From assembly GCF_004354015.1 (NCBI RefSeq), contig NZ_SMRU01000026.1:27551-91550 (forward strand): a stretch of 64,000 bases of DNA. The letters run 5' to 3'. The notes below the pieces were generated by a model that was not told where the DNA came from, made no database searches, and saw nothing but the letters and a program-made list of their open reading frames with translations. This document shows positions 8,573-16,355 of the stretch, one piece after another (positions within the stretch are counted from its first letter, which is position 1; every line of letters begins with the position of its first letter). Position numbers and translations under genes: made by a program. The stretch is from Arthrobacter terricola. GTDB taxonomy: Bacteria > Actinomycetota > Actinomycetes > Actinomycetales > Micrococcaceae.

Positions 8573-9478
8573 ATGAACAGTTTGGACGGAGCCCCCGACG
8601 GACAGGCCACTTCCCCCGAACCCGAGAGCCTTCTGGTTCCCGTCCCTGAGGGACAGCGCATCACCGTGATGCTGGCGGCGTTCGAAGGCTGGAACGACGC
8701 CGGCGAAGCAGCAAGCGATTCCCTGCATTACTTGAACAAGTTGTGGCAGGGAAAGAAGGTTGCGTCCGTTGATGCCGACGACTACTACGACTTCCAGTTC
8801 ACCAGGCCCACGGTGCGGCGGACTTCTACCGGAGCCCGCAAGGTGAAATGGCCCTCCACCCGCCTTTTCAAAGCCAGCGTTCCGGACAGCAACGTCGATG
8901 TAGTGATCGTGCTCGGCACTGAACCGTCCTACCGTTGGCGCGCTTACACAGCCGAGCTCCTGGTCCATGCCGAAGCATTGAAGGTGGACTATGTGGTGCT
9001 CGTCGGCGCGCTCCTGGCCGATGTTCCGCATAGCCGCCCGATCCCGGTCAGCACCACCACGGACGACAACGGCCTGCGGCAACGCTTGAACCTGGAGGCT
9101 TCCCAGTACGAGGGGCCCGTGGGCATTGTCGGTGTCCTCGCCGAGTTTGCGCTGCTCGCCGGGCTTCCCACCGTTTCGCTGTGGGCGGCCGTGCCGCACT
9201 ACGTTGCCCAGGCGCCTTCACCCAAAGCGCAATTGGCCATCCTCAACAGGATCGAAGACCTGCTCCAGTTGCCGTTGGACACCCATGCCCTCAGCGAAGA
9301 ATCCGAGGCATGGGAGCGCGGCGTGGACGAACTCGCCACTGAAGACCCGGAAATCGCCGCCTATGTAAGGCAGCTTGAGGAAGCCAAAGACACCGCGGAC
9401 CTCCCCGAGGCGAGCGGCGAGTCGATCGCGCGCGAGTTCGAGAGGTACCTGAAGAGAAGGGGCAAGGAAAAGCCCTGA
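8573..9478 (+). CDS. PAC2 family protein
   Basis: Protein of 301 residues of the PAC2 (proteasome assembly chaperone 2-like) family. The conserved core MLAAFEGWNDAGEAASD near residue 33 and GEPSYRWR-type strand (LGTEPSYRWRAYTAELL) are seen, followed by DYVVLVGALLADVPHSRP and ASQYEGPVGIVGVLAEFA. The C-terminal 60 residues are charged and helical. In archaea and eukaryotes PAC2 proteins act on proteasome assembly; in actinobacteria the role is not established. Here it is divergent from the operon that ends in the proteasome genes, which makes a link attractive but unproven. Its stop codon lies inside a strong hairpin. Confidence 0.87.
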   Translation: MNSLDGAPDGQATSPEPESLLVPVPEGQRITVMLAAFEGWNDAGEAASDSLHYLNKLWQGKKVASVDADDYYDFQFTRPTVRRTSTGARKVKWPSTRLFKASVPDSNVDVVIVLGTEPSYRWRAYTAELLVHAEALKVDYVVLVGALLADVPHSRPIPVSTTTDDNGLRQRLNLEASQYEGPVGIVGVLAEFALLAGLPTVSLWAAVPHYVAQAPSPKAQLAILNRIEDLLQLPLDTHALSEESEAWERGVDELATEDPEIAAYVRQLEEAKDTADLPEASGESIAREFERYLKRRGKEKP

Positions 9479-9498
9479 CGGCTTGGCCGTCAGGGCTT
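9470..9498. terminator. Hairpin between PAC2 gene and mshC
   Basis: Perfect 13-bp inverted repeat (9470-9482 and 9486-9498) with a 3-base loop. It overlaps the PAC2 stop codon and sits between convergent genes, so it may stop transcription from both sides. Confidence 0.75.
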
Positions 9499-9529
9499 GC
9501 CCAGTTCCACTGCCCTTCCCGGGACGCGC

Positions 9530-10822
9530 CTAGAGTTCGACGCCGAGCAGGGCGTTGATGGCGTCGTTCACCAGAGCAGCATCCAGGGCGCATTGCTTCG
9601 CGTCCGGCGAGGACAGCGCGTTTTCGGCCCAGGCGTCGACGGCGGCAAGCGCACCTGGCGCGTTGAGGTCGTCGGCGAGTTCAGTGCGCATGCGGGCAAG
9701 GAGCCCAGCGGCCGATCCTTCAGGGGCGATATTGCAAGCCGCACGCCACGTGCGCAGCCGGTCCTTTGCCTGCGCGAATCCCTCGTCGGTCCAGGACCAA
9801 TCCGAGCGATAGTGGTTTGCGAGGATCGCGAGCCGGATCGCGGCCGGTTCTTCACCCGCGGCCCGGAGTTTGGACACAAGCACCAGGTTGCCCTTGGACT
9901 TGCTCATCTTTTCTCCGTCGAGGCCGACCATGCCTGCGTGGGAGTAGTGCCGCGCCAACGGAACTCCGCTAAGGGAGTACGCGTGCCCGGCGCCCATTTC
10001 ATGGTGGGGGAAGATAAGGTCCGAGCCGCCGCCCTGCACCGTGAATGGCGCGGGCAGGTACTTCTGGGCGATGACCGTACATTCGATGTGCCAGCCGGGT
10101 CGTCCGTCTCCGAGGCTCTCCCCGGGCCAGCTCGGTTCGCCATCGCGGGCCACGCGCCACAGGAGCGGATCCAAGGCGTTCCGCTTGCCGGCGCGGCCGG
10201 GATCTCCGCCGCGCTCGGCGAAAAGCTCAAGCATGTCCACTTCGCCGAGTCCCGAGATGTCCCCGAGAGTCCAGGCGTCAGGGCTGTCCGATTGCTTGCT
10301 GGCGGCTTCGACGTCATAGTAGACGTCGCCGTCGGGCTCCCCGTCGGCTCCGCGGACGCGGTACGCGAGCTCGTCGGCAATGAGCTTTTCGATGGCGGGA
10401 ACGATCATCGGAATCGCTTCGACGGCGCCAATGTAATAGTTCGGGGCAAGGACGTTGAGCGCGTCCATGTCCGAATGGAAGAGTTCGATCTGGCTTGCAG
10501 CCAGTGCGCGCCAATCGACGCCAGTGGCCGTCGCGCGTTCCAGGAGGGGATCGTCGACGTCGGTCACGTTCTGGACATAGGCGACCCGCTGGCCGCTGTC
10601 CCGCCAAGCACGGTTGAGGAGGTCGAAGGCCACGTAACTGGCCGCATGCCCCATGTGGGTTGCATCGTACGGAGTGATGCCGCATACGTACATCGACTGC
10701 TCACTGCGAGGTTCGATGTCCACCATCGAGTTGAGCGCCGTGTCGAAGAGCCTCAGGTTCGGCATGGTGCCGGGCAGTTCGGGAACAGGGCGGGAGATCC
10801 ACGATTTCACAGCCTCAACCAT
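9530..10822 (-). CDS. mshC: Mycothiol ligase MshC (cysteine:GlcN-Ins ligase)
   Basis: ATP-dependent ligase joining cysteine to glucosaminyl-inositol in mycothiol synthesis; a relative of cysteinyl-tRNA synthetase. The protein of about 430 residues has the zinc-binding Cys47 in MYVCGITPYDATHMGH with the HIGH-like HMGH (56-59), and a KMSKS loop in GEKMSKSKGN near residue 300. It lacks the tRNA-binding C-terminal extension of CysS and has VPELPGTMPNLRLFDT at the start, typical of MshC. The ATG at 10822 is 4 bases after the uppP stop; a GTG at 10810 gives the common MshC start (KSW) and is equally likely. Mycothiol is restricted to actinobacteria. Confidence 0.93.
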   Translation of the reverse strand: MVEAVKSWISRPVPELPGTMPNLRLFDTALNSMVDIEPRSEQSMYVCGITPYDATHMGHAASYVAFDLLNRAWRDSGQRVAYVQNVTDVDDPLLERATATGVDWRALAASQIELFHSDMDALNVLAPNYYIGAVEAIPMIVPAIEKLIADELAYRVRGADGEPDGDVYYDVEAASKQSDSPDAWTLGDISGLGEVDMLELFAERGGDPGRAGKRNALDPLLWRVARDGEPSWPGESLGDGRPGWHIECTVIAQKYLPAPFTVQGGGSDLIFPHHEMGAGHAYSLSGVPLARHYSHAGMVGLDGEKMSKSKGNLVLVSKLRAAGEEPAAIRLAILANHYRSDWSWTDEGFAQAKDRLRTWRAACNIAPEGSAAGLLARMRTELADDLNAPGALAAVDAWAENALSSPDAKQCALDAALVNDAINALLGVEL

Positions 10823-10826
10823 AGTG

Positions 10827-11660
10827 CTAGGCGCTGATGACATTGAAACCGAGCAAAAGGTAGAGGGCCAGGCCAAGGAGAATCCGGTACCAGACGAAGA
10901 CCCGGTAACTGTGGGTGGAAACGAACCTGAGGAACCAGCCGATGATGATGAATCCCACCACGAAAGCGATGACGGTGGCCAACAGAGTCTCGGGAAGGCC
11001 GAAGGGGCCGCTGATTCCCTCTTTCGCCACCACTTTGTATAGCTGGTACAGGCCGCTGCCGAAGACGGCGGGAATCGCCAGCAGGAAGGAATAGCGCGCA
11101 GCCGCCTCACGCGTGTAGCCCATGAGCAAGCCGGCCGTAATAGTTCCGCCCGAGCGTGAAACACCCGGGATGAGGGCCATCGCCTGGGCGAGTCCGTACA
11201 GGATGCCGTGCTTGTAGCTCAATTGCTTAAGTTCCCGTTCCTGGCGCCCGACAGCGTCGGCAACGGCGAGGATCATGCCGAAGACAATGAGCATGGTGGC
11301 CACGATCCACAAACTGCGAAGAACCGATTCGATCTGGTCCTGGAAAAGCAGCCCAAGCACGATGATAGGAAGGCTGCCGAGGATGACCAGCCATCCCATC
11401 CGGGCGTCGGGGTCGTCCCTAGAGACTTTGCCGCGCAATGAATCGAACCACGCGCCGACGATCCTGACGATGTCCCGCCAGAAAAAGACGATGACGGCCG
11501 TCTCCGTGCCAAGCTGGGTAATGGCCGTGAAAGCGGCTCCGGGATCCGCCGCGTTGGGTAGGAACGAACCGACGATGCGCAGGTGGGCGCTTGAAGAAAT
11601 CGGCAGGAATTCTGTAAGGCCTTGCACGAGGCCAAGGAAGGCTGCTTCTATCCAGTTCAC
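10827..11660 (-). CDS. uppP: Undecaprenyl-diphosphate phosphatase (UppP/BacA)
   Basis: Integral membrane phosphatase that recycles undecaprenyl pyrophosphate to the monophosphate lipid carrier for peptidoglycan and wall polymers; it can confer bacitracin tolerance. The 277-residue hydrophobic protein begins MNWIEAAFLGLVQGLTEFLPISSSAHL with the conserved glutamates and Ser-rich motif, and carries the second signature PGVSRSGGT near residue 165. About eight membrane segments are apparent. Start is GTG at 11660; TAGGGT ends 8 bases upstream. mshC follows after 4 bases, so both are probably in one transcript. Confidence 0.94.
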   Translation of the reverse strand: MNWIEAAFLGLVQGLTEFLPISSSAHLRIVGSFLPNAADPGAAFTAITQLGTETAVIVFFWRDIVRIVGAWFDSLRGKVSRDDPDARMGWLVILGSLPIIVLGLLFQDQIESVLRSLWIVATMLIVFGMILAVADAVGRQERELKQLSYKHGILYGLAQAMALIPGVSRSGGTITAGLLMGYTREAAARYSFLLAIPAVFGSGLYQLYKVVAKEGISGPFGLPETLLATVIAFVVGFIIIGWFLRFVSTHSYRVFVWYRILLGLALYLLLGFNVISA

Positions 11661-11699
11661 GTGAATAGACCCTACGTCATGAACAGGTCGTTCTCCCCG

Positions 11700-11705
11700 T
11701 AAGCT
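11700..11705 (+). promoter_or_regulatory. -10 box (TAAGCT) for aldo/keto reductase
   Basis: TAAGCT ends 7 bases before the ATG at 11713 and no ribosome site is seen; a leaderless start is likely. The opposite-facing box for uppP (11669-11674) is 26 bases away, so the two promoters share the short divergent region. Confidence 0.5.
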
Positions 11706-11712
11706 ATCTGCT

Positions 11713-12645
11713 ATGCAGCAGCGTTACGTCGGCAATAGCGGACTCCGGGTGTCCACCCTCACTTTGGGCACCATGTCGTGGGCGGAAGAAACAGACGAGC
11801 AGGACGCCCGCGAGTTGGTCCGTGATTTCCTGGCCGCGGGCGGCACCACGATCGACACCGCGGCCTCATACGCAGGCGGCCGGGCCGAGGCGCTCCTGGG
11901 TTCCATGGTGGGTGACATCGTGGCACGTTCGGAAGTGGTGATTTCCACCAAGGCAGGCGTCTCGACGTCGGACGGCCGCCGCAGCGTCGACGCCTCGCGG
12001 GGCGCCATGCTGTCCGCGCTCGACGCTAGCCTCGCGCGGCTGGGGACGGACTACGTCGACCTCTGGTTCGCGCATGCCTGGGACGGAAATGTCCCCCTCG
12101 ATGAAACTCTTTCCGCCCTTGACCTCGCCTTGCGCTCGGGCCGGGCACGGTACGTCGGCATTTCCAATTACAACGGCTGGCAGACCGCCAAGGCCGCGGC
12201 TTCGGCCGGTTTCACCATCGTCGCCAACCAATCCGAATATTCCCTCGTCAACCGCAGCGCCGAAGGCGAGCTGATTCCAGCCGTGGAAGACGCCGGGTTG
12301 GGCCTGATGGCCTGGGGTCCGCTTGGCCGCGGCGTACTCACCGGGAAATACCGGGGGCAGATTCCAGGCGAGTCACGCGCGGCGGAGTCCCGCCTTGGCG
12401 GCTACGTCGAAAAGTACCTTGACGGCGCGTCCACCAGGATTGTTGAAGCTGTCGCCATGGCTGCCCGCGGACTTGGCCGTTCGCCGTCGGACGTCTCGCT
12501 GGGTTGGCTGTTGTCCCGCCCAGGCGTTTCTACCGCCGTCGTGGGAGCACGGACCGCAGTGCAGCTCAAGGAACTGCTCGACGCGCAACTGACACCGCTG
12601 CCCACGGAAATCGCGAGGGCGCTGGAAGACGTTTCCGCGTTCTGA
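11713..12645 (+). CDS. Aldo/keto reductase
   Basis: NADPH-dependent oxidoreductase of the aldo/keto reductase barrel fold, 310 residues. The catalytic tetrad is visible as Asp48 (TTIDTA), Tyr53 (ASYAGG), Lys80 (STKAG) and His121 (LWFAHAWD). The NADP-binding C-terminal segment is SLGWLLSRPGVSTAVVGARTAVQLKELL. It resembles the YghZ/Kv-beta-like group with the opening VGNSGLRVSTLTLGTMSW. Substrate cannot be told from sequence. It is a single-gene transcription unit. Confidence 0.9.
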   Translation: MQQRYVGNSGLRVSTLTLGTMSWAEETDEQDARELVRDFLAAGGTTIDTAASYAGGRAEALLGSMVGDIVARSEVVISTKAGVSTSDGRRSVDASRGAMLSALDASLARLGTDYVDLWFAHAWDGNVPLDETLSALDLALRSGRARYVGISNYNGWQTAKAAASAGFTIVANQSEYSLVNRSAEGELIPAVEDAGLGLMAWGPLGRGVLTGKYRGQIPGESRAAESRLGGYVEKYLDGASTRIVEAVAMAARGLGRSPSDVSLGWLLSRPGVSTAVVGARTAVQLKELLDAQLTPLPTEIARALEDVSAF

Positions 12646-12687
12646 GATTGTTTGGGGCATCTCGAGGACGCTACCGGCGGCCGACCT

Positions 12688-12960
12688 TCATTGGTCCAGG
12701 ATCTCCAGTTCGTCCTCGTCGAGGAGCTCGTTGTTGTCCTCGTCCTGATCCTCTTCATCGTCGTCAAACACCTGCAGGGGTGTGACTTCCGAGTAGGCCT
12801 CGTATAGTGAGTCCTCATATACCTCGAAGGCATCGGCGACAGCGAAAAATGCTGCCTCCACTGTTGGATCGCCTTCGCCCCGGCGGGCGGATGCGGCTAC
12901 CAGATGCTCTTCCAGAGCGGCTGTCAGTGACTGAAGCGCGACACGCGGATCGATGCTCAT
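12688..12960 (-). CDS. Small acidic protein of unknown function
   Basis: Protein of 90 residues with no motif I recognise. Residues 1-60 look helical (MSIDPRVALQSLTAALEEHLVAAS); the tail from about 65 on is almost all Asp/Glu/Asn (FDDDEEDQDEDNNELLDEDELE), giving a strongly negative C-terminus. The ATG at 12960 lies 6 bases after a TAACGT box, so the mRNA may be leaderless. It is divergent, by 39 bases, from the DUF5703 gene. Some relatives carry the label primosomal protein, which the sequence does not support. Confidence 0.7.
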   Translation of the reverse strand: MSIDPRVALQSLTAALEEHLVAASARRGEGDPTVEAAFFAVADAFEVYEDSLYEAYSEVTPLQVFDDDEEDQDEDNNELLDEDELEILDQ

Positions 12961-12966
12961 GACTTC

Positions 12967-12972
12967 ACGTTA
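12967..12972 (-). promoter_or_regulatory. -10 box (TAACGT) for acidic protein gene
   Basis: TAACGT on the minus strand ends 6 bases before the ATG at 12960. Suggests a leaderless start. Confidence 0.4.
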
Positions 12973-12999
12973 GCCCGAAAAAGACGAAAATGGAGAGGG

Positions 13000-13233
13000 A
13001 TGAGAGAACAATTTCTGAGCAGTTCGGTGGAGCGCAAGAGGGACTACGCAAGGCAGTATGAGTACCTCGTACTGACGGTCAGCCCTGACGATTCCTTGCC
13101 CGAGGCCCGGCGTCGCCTCGCCGAACATTCCGAGTACGGCAAGTGGGAACTGGAGCGCAGCGTCCTCTACATCGGCGGTGGTCGACGGTTCTGGTTGCGT
13201 CGCAAGGTACTCAACGTCCAACGCACCGTTTAG
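13000..13233 (+). CDS. DUF5703 family protein
   Basis: Conserved actinobacterial protein of 77 residues, very basic and aromatic-rich: MREQFLSSSVERKRDYARQY then WELERSVLYIGGGRRFWLRRK. No membrane segment or catalytic motif. The ATG has an excellent ribosome site (GGAGAGGG) directly upstream. The strong positive charge contrasts with the acidic protein encoded divergently next to it; whether they interact is only a thought. Assignment to DUF5703 is from recognition of the conserved sequence; its function is unknown. Confidence 0.8.
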   Translation: MREQFLSSSVERKRDYARQYEYLVLTVSPDDSLPEARRRLAEHSEYGKWELERSVLYIGGGRRFWLRRKVLNVQRTV

Positions 13234-13256
13234 CCACGTTCAAGCTCTTCAAGAGT

Positions 13257-14414
13257 TCAGCTTTCGAGCGGGCCAAGCCAGGCGTTGGCTACGGTCGCGT
13301 GCGCGGACTCGTCGTTGGACGGGTGGAAGATCCCCGCGAGCACATCCCGGTACAGGCGTTCAAGCTCGGAACCGTTGAAGTAGGCCGATCCCCCGGAAAC
13401 CCGGATTGCCGTGTCCACCATGGTCCGCGCGTTCTCTGTTGCCCGCACTTTGAGTCCCACGAATTTCGGGAACCACTGGGCCCCATGGTCGACCAAGGCA
13501 TCGACGTCGTTGGCTACCGAAGACAACTGCGCCTGGATGCCGTCCATGGCCATGGCGGCCTCGGCGATCTTCCATCGGATGTCCGGGAGTTGCGAGAGGC
13601 TCCGGCCACCGTTCTTTGCCGAGGTTCGGCCCTTTGCCGCTTCAACTGCCAGCGTCAAGGCGCGTTCGCCGATCCCCGTGTACACGGCGGCCAGCAGGGT
13701 CTCGAAACACGCGAAGATCGCGAAGATCAGCGGATCCTGGTTCGGCCCCACCGGCAGCTTGCGGAAAATCCTCTCCGGCGGAGCCACTGCCCCTTGCAGA
13801 AGGGTCGTGTTGGATTGGCTGGCCCGCATGCCCAGGGTGTTCCAGTCGCTGAGCGTCTCATGCCCCGGGGCGTCGCGGCCGATGAAGCCGAAGACCAGTT
13901 CGCCGTCCCCTTCACGCGCGGAGCCGTCCTTGCCGAAGATCCCGAGCCGGGTCCACGCCGGAGAGAGGCTCGTGAAGATCTTGCGGCCGGTGAAGCGGTA
14001 GCCACCGCCCTCCAAAGGTTCAGCGACGGTTCCTGAGTCGAAGAGCATCGAGTCGTTTCCAGGCTCGGAAATCCCGAAGGCGAAGATCTCGCCACGGCTT
14101 GCTTCATCGAGGACGTATTGGAGCGAGTCGTCTCCGCGGGCGGCGAGGATGCGTGCGACGCCCGTCCACACGAGATGCATGTTGACGGCCAGCGCGGTGG
14201 CGGGAGCAGCGGCTGCCAACCGACGCTGGAGCACCGCCGCGCCGGCAAGCCCGAGGCCCGCACCGCCGTCGGACTCCGGAACGAAGATCTTCAGGTAACC
14301 GGCCGCGGCCAGTTCCCCCAGGTCCTCATGGAAAAACGAGTTGTCCCGGTCGTAGCCGGCCGCGCGGGCGCGGATACGTTCCAGCAGCGCGTCCGGCAGG
14401 ATCCCGTCAGGCAC
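13257..14414 (-). CDS. Acyl-CoA dehydrogenase family flavoprotein
   Basis: FAD enzyme of 385 residues of the acyl-CoA dehydrogenase fold. Visible are the N-terminal helical part (FHEDLGELAAAGYLKIFVPESDGG), the middle beta domain with the FAD/substrate segment IFAFGISEPGNDSMLFDS and GYRFTGRKIFTSLSP, and the C-terminal helices including VSGGSAYFNGSELERLYRDVLAG. The last motif resembles group-D flavin oxidases/monooxygenases (DszC/HsaA-like) as much as beta-oxidation enzymes, so the substrate is open. GTG start at 14414 with a strong GGGAGGAA site 5 bases upstream. Its start is 48 bases downstream of the M20 peptidase stop. Confidence 0.85.
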   Translation of the reverse strand: MPDGILPDALLERIRARAAGYDRDNSFFHEDLGELAAAGYLKIFVPESDGGAGLGLAGAAVLQRRLAAAAPATALAVNMHLVWTGVARILAARGDDSLQYVLDEASRGEIFAFGISEPGNDSMLFDSGTVAEPLEGGGYRFTGRKIFTSLSPAWTRLGIFGKDGSAREGDGELVFGFIGRDAPGHETLSDWNTLGMRASQSNTTLLQGAVAPPERIFRKLPVGPNQDPLIFAIFACFETLLAAVYTGIGERALTLAVEAAKGRTSAKNGGRSLSQLPDIRWKIAEAAMAMDGIQAQLSSVANDVDALVDHGAQWFPKFVGLKVRATENARTMVDTAIRVSGGSAYFNGSELERLYRDVLAGIFHPSNDESAHATVANAWLGPLES

Positions 14415-14425
14415 TGTTCCTCCCT

Positions 14426-14484
14426 GGTAGTGGTCAATAGGTCTGGTAGTTGGTCGACAGGCCTAGTAGTTGGTCAACAGGGTG
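14426..14484. repeat. Three tandem ~20-bp units spanning the end of the M20 gene
   Basis: Three adjacent units (14426-14444, 14445-14464, 14465-14484) of the form rGTAGttGGTCaAcAGGcct. The third copy contains the last codons and the TAG stop of the M20 peptidase (codons for Leu-Thr-Asn-Tyr-stop); the other two look like tandem duplications of that gene end lying in the leader of the next gene. Confidence 0.75.
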
Positions 14485-15767
14485 TTCAGGACCTTCGCAC
14501 CAAACTTTAGTGAGTCGGCCGGAACGCGCTCGTCGACGCCGTGGAACATACCGGTGAAGTCAAGTTCGTCCGGCAGCATCAGCGGGGCAAAGCCATAGCC
14601 GGCGATGCCGATCTTGCTCAAGGACTTGTTGTCGGTTCCGCCGGACAGCGTGTACGGCAGGACCTTCGCTCCCGGGTCCTCCGAGTGCAGGGCGTCGATC
14701 ATCGCGTCCACCAGGTTCCCGGCAAACGGCACTTCAAGGGACACATCCTTGTTGACGTAGCTGATTTCCACCCCGTCTCCGGCAAGCTGCTTGATGGTTT
14801 CGAAAACGAGCTCCTGCTGGCCGGGCAGCGTACGGCAATCCACGAAGGCCTCGGCCGATTCGGGGATGACGTTGTGTTTGTAGCCGGAGCGAAGCAGCGT
14901 TGGGTTTGAGGTGTTTTGCAGCGTGGCGCCGACGAACCGGGCCACCGTTCCGAGCTCCTTCAGGAGGATGTCAGGGTTGTCGGCGTCGAATTCGACGCCG
15001 GTCAGTTCAGTGACGCCGTCCAGGAACTGGCGGGTTGTGGGCGTCAGTTCCACAGGCCACTTGTATTCGCCGATCCGCGTGACGGCCGCGGCGAGGCGGG
15101 TGATGGCGTTGTCCGTGTTGATCTGCGAGCCATGCCCTGCTCGCCCATGGGCGAGCAGGCGCAGCCAGGACAGGCCCTTTTCCGCGGTTTGGAGGAGGTA
15201 GGTCCGCTGGCCGCCGATGGTCGCCGAGAAGCCGCCGACTTCGGAAATCGCTTCGGTCGCGCCGTCGAAGAGTTCGCGCCGGTGTTCGACGGCGTATCGC
15301 GCACCGTAGTCTCCGCCCGCTTCCTCGTCGGCGAAGAAAGCGAAAATGATGTCCCGCTTGGGCTTGCGTCCTGTCCGGGCGAAGTCGCGCAGCACGGAAA
15401 GGATCATCGCGTCCATGTCCTTCATGTCGACGGCGCCGCGTCCCCAGATGAGCCCGTCCTTCAGTTCTCCGCTGAAGGGATCCACCGTCCACTGGTCCTT
15501 GAGCGCGGGAACCACGTCGAGGTGGCCGTGCACTACAAGGGCGTCAGCAGAAGGGTCCTCCCCCGCCAGGCGCGTAACGACGCTGGCCCTGCCCGGAGCG
15601 GACTCGAAGATCTCGGCGTCGAGTCCCACTTCGCTGATCAGTCCGGCGGTGTACTCCGCCGCCGCCCGTTCCCCAGGGCCGGAGCCGTCCCCGAAGTTCG
15701 AGGTGTCAATCCGGATGAGTTCCTGGCAGATCCGGACGACTTCGTCCTCGGGTCGGATATCAGTCAT
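14463..15767 (-). CDS. M20 family zinc metallopeptidase (dipeptidase/deacylase)
   Basis: Cytosolic dizinc hydrolase, 434 residues. Metal ligands and catalytic residues are seen at His82 and Asp84 (VVHGHLDVVP), Asp114 (GRGAVDMKDMD), Glu149-Glu150 (FADEEAGG), and a late His within GMFHGVDERVP. The dimerisation (lid) domain occupies about residues 190-310. Family members cleave dipeptides, N-acyl amino acids or succinyl-diaminopimelate; SGGTDNKSLSKIG near residue 385 matches the general M20 peptidases rather than DapE. ATG start at 15767 with AAGGAGAGC upstream. It is followed by the acyl-CoA dehydrogenase-like gene. Confidence 0.88.
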   Translation of the reverse strand: MTDIRPEDEVVRICQELIRIDTSNFGDGSGPGERAAAEYTAGLISEVGLDAEIFESAPGRASVVTRLAGEDPSADALVVHGHLDVVPALKDQWTVDPFSGELKDGLIWGRGAVDMKDMDAMILSVLRDFARTGRKPKRDIIFAFFADEEAGGDYGARYAVEHRRELFDGATEAISEVGGFSATIGGQRTYLLQTAEKGLSWLRLLAHGRAGHGSQINTDNAITRLAAAVTRIGEYKWPVELTPTTRQFLDGVTELTGVEFDADNPDILLKELGTVARFVGATLQNTSNPTLLRSGYKHNVIPESAEAFVDCRTLPGQQELVFETIKQLAGDGVEISYVNKDVSLEVPFAGNLVDAMIDALHSEDPGAKVLPYTLSGGTDNKSLSKIGIAGYGFAPLMLPDELDFTGMFHGVDERVPADSLKFGAKVLNTLLTNY

Positions 15768-16067
15768 GGGGCTCTCCTTGCTAGCTGAGGTTCACGGATG
15801 CCGGCCGGCCGCGCCGCCGATTGGCGGCGTTCCCGCACACTTCCTTCAGCCTACCCACCGGGCGTCGGTTTGGGCCGCGATTTCCCGGGTTTTGGCGGCG
15901 TTCCCCAGCCGGTTGGTCACGGCGTCGCAGAACAAATTCTGCGCCGGACCACGCCGGTCGAAGCCCGATTTTTTTATTTCCCGGAAACCGTGTTAGAGTT
16001 TTTCTCGCTGCTTCGGAGGAAAGAGAAGCGCTGAAAGGCGCAGAACGAACGCTCCGAACACCACCTG
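15768..16067. other. Intergenic region upstream of tRNA-Leu
   Basis: 300 bases without a coding gene between the divergent M20 gene and tRNA-Leu. It holds GC-rich inverted sequence near 15797-15830, a T-run at 15969-15975, and a possible -10 box TAGAGT at 15994-15999 that would start transcription about 65 bases before the tRNA. Confidence 0.5.
15994..15999 (+). promoter_or_regulatory. Candidate -10 box (TAGAGT) for tRNA-Leu
   Basis: TAGAGT follows a T-rich stretch and precedes tRNA-Leu by about 70 bases. No clear -35 hexamer with the right spacing could be read, so this is tentative. Confidence 0.35.
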
Positions 16068-16149
16068 CGCGGGTGGCGGAATGGCAGACGCGCTAGCTTG
16101 AGGTGCTAGTCCTCGCAAGGGGGTGGGGGTTCAAGTCCCCCTCCGCGCA
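16068..16149 (+). tRNA. tRNA-Leu (anticodon GAG)
   Basis: Cloverleaf read by hand. Acceptor 16068-16074 pairs with 16142-16148 (last pair G-U). The anticodon stem CTAGC/GCTAG encloses the loop TTGAGGT with anticodon GAG at 16100-16102, which decodes CUC/CUU. A long variable arm (class II, as expected for Leu) is followed by a T stem of five G-C pairs around TTCAAGT. CCA is not encoded. The gene is intact and no integrase lies nearby. Confidence 0.96.
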
Positions 16150-16155
16150 CAAATG

Positions 16156-16196
16156 CAAGGCCCGGAATCATATTGATTCCGGGCCTTGATTGTTTA
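16156..16196 (+). terminator. Rho-independent terminator after tRNA-Leu
   Basis: Perfect 15-bp stem (16156-16170 with 16174-16188), 3-base loop, followed by a T-rich tail ATTGTTTAATTT. Confidence 0.9.
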
Positions 16197-16355
16197 ATTT
16201 GAATTTCCCTCCGCAGTGAATTTGCGACGTTAGTCACATTCATTAAATTGCATTATCCGCAATTCAACTCTTTAGTGTCTTTGACCGGAAAAGTGACGGC
16301 GGTCACTCGCGCGAGCGGCCGCCGTCGTACTTTTGCTTGCGGGTCTTGACCGCCC

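Noticed and set aside
9497..10837. Long open frame (446 codons) on the plus strand across mshC
   Set aside because: Antisense to mshC with HMGH and KMSKS motifs; the translated sequence has no family features.
10827..11164. N-terminal extension of the mshC frame up to 11164
   Set aside because: The extension overlaps uppP out of frame and has no conserved residues; MshC proteins start at the VPELPG region.
14426..14484. Short repeats considered as a CRISPR array
   Set aside because: Units are directly adjacent without spacers and include a gene stop codon; no cas genes are near.
16068..16149. tRNA-Leu considered as an integration site
   Set aside because: The tRNA is intact, there is no repeated 3' end downstream and no integrase or mobile gene in the window.
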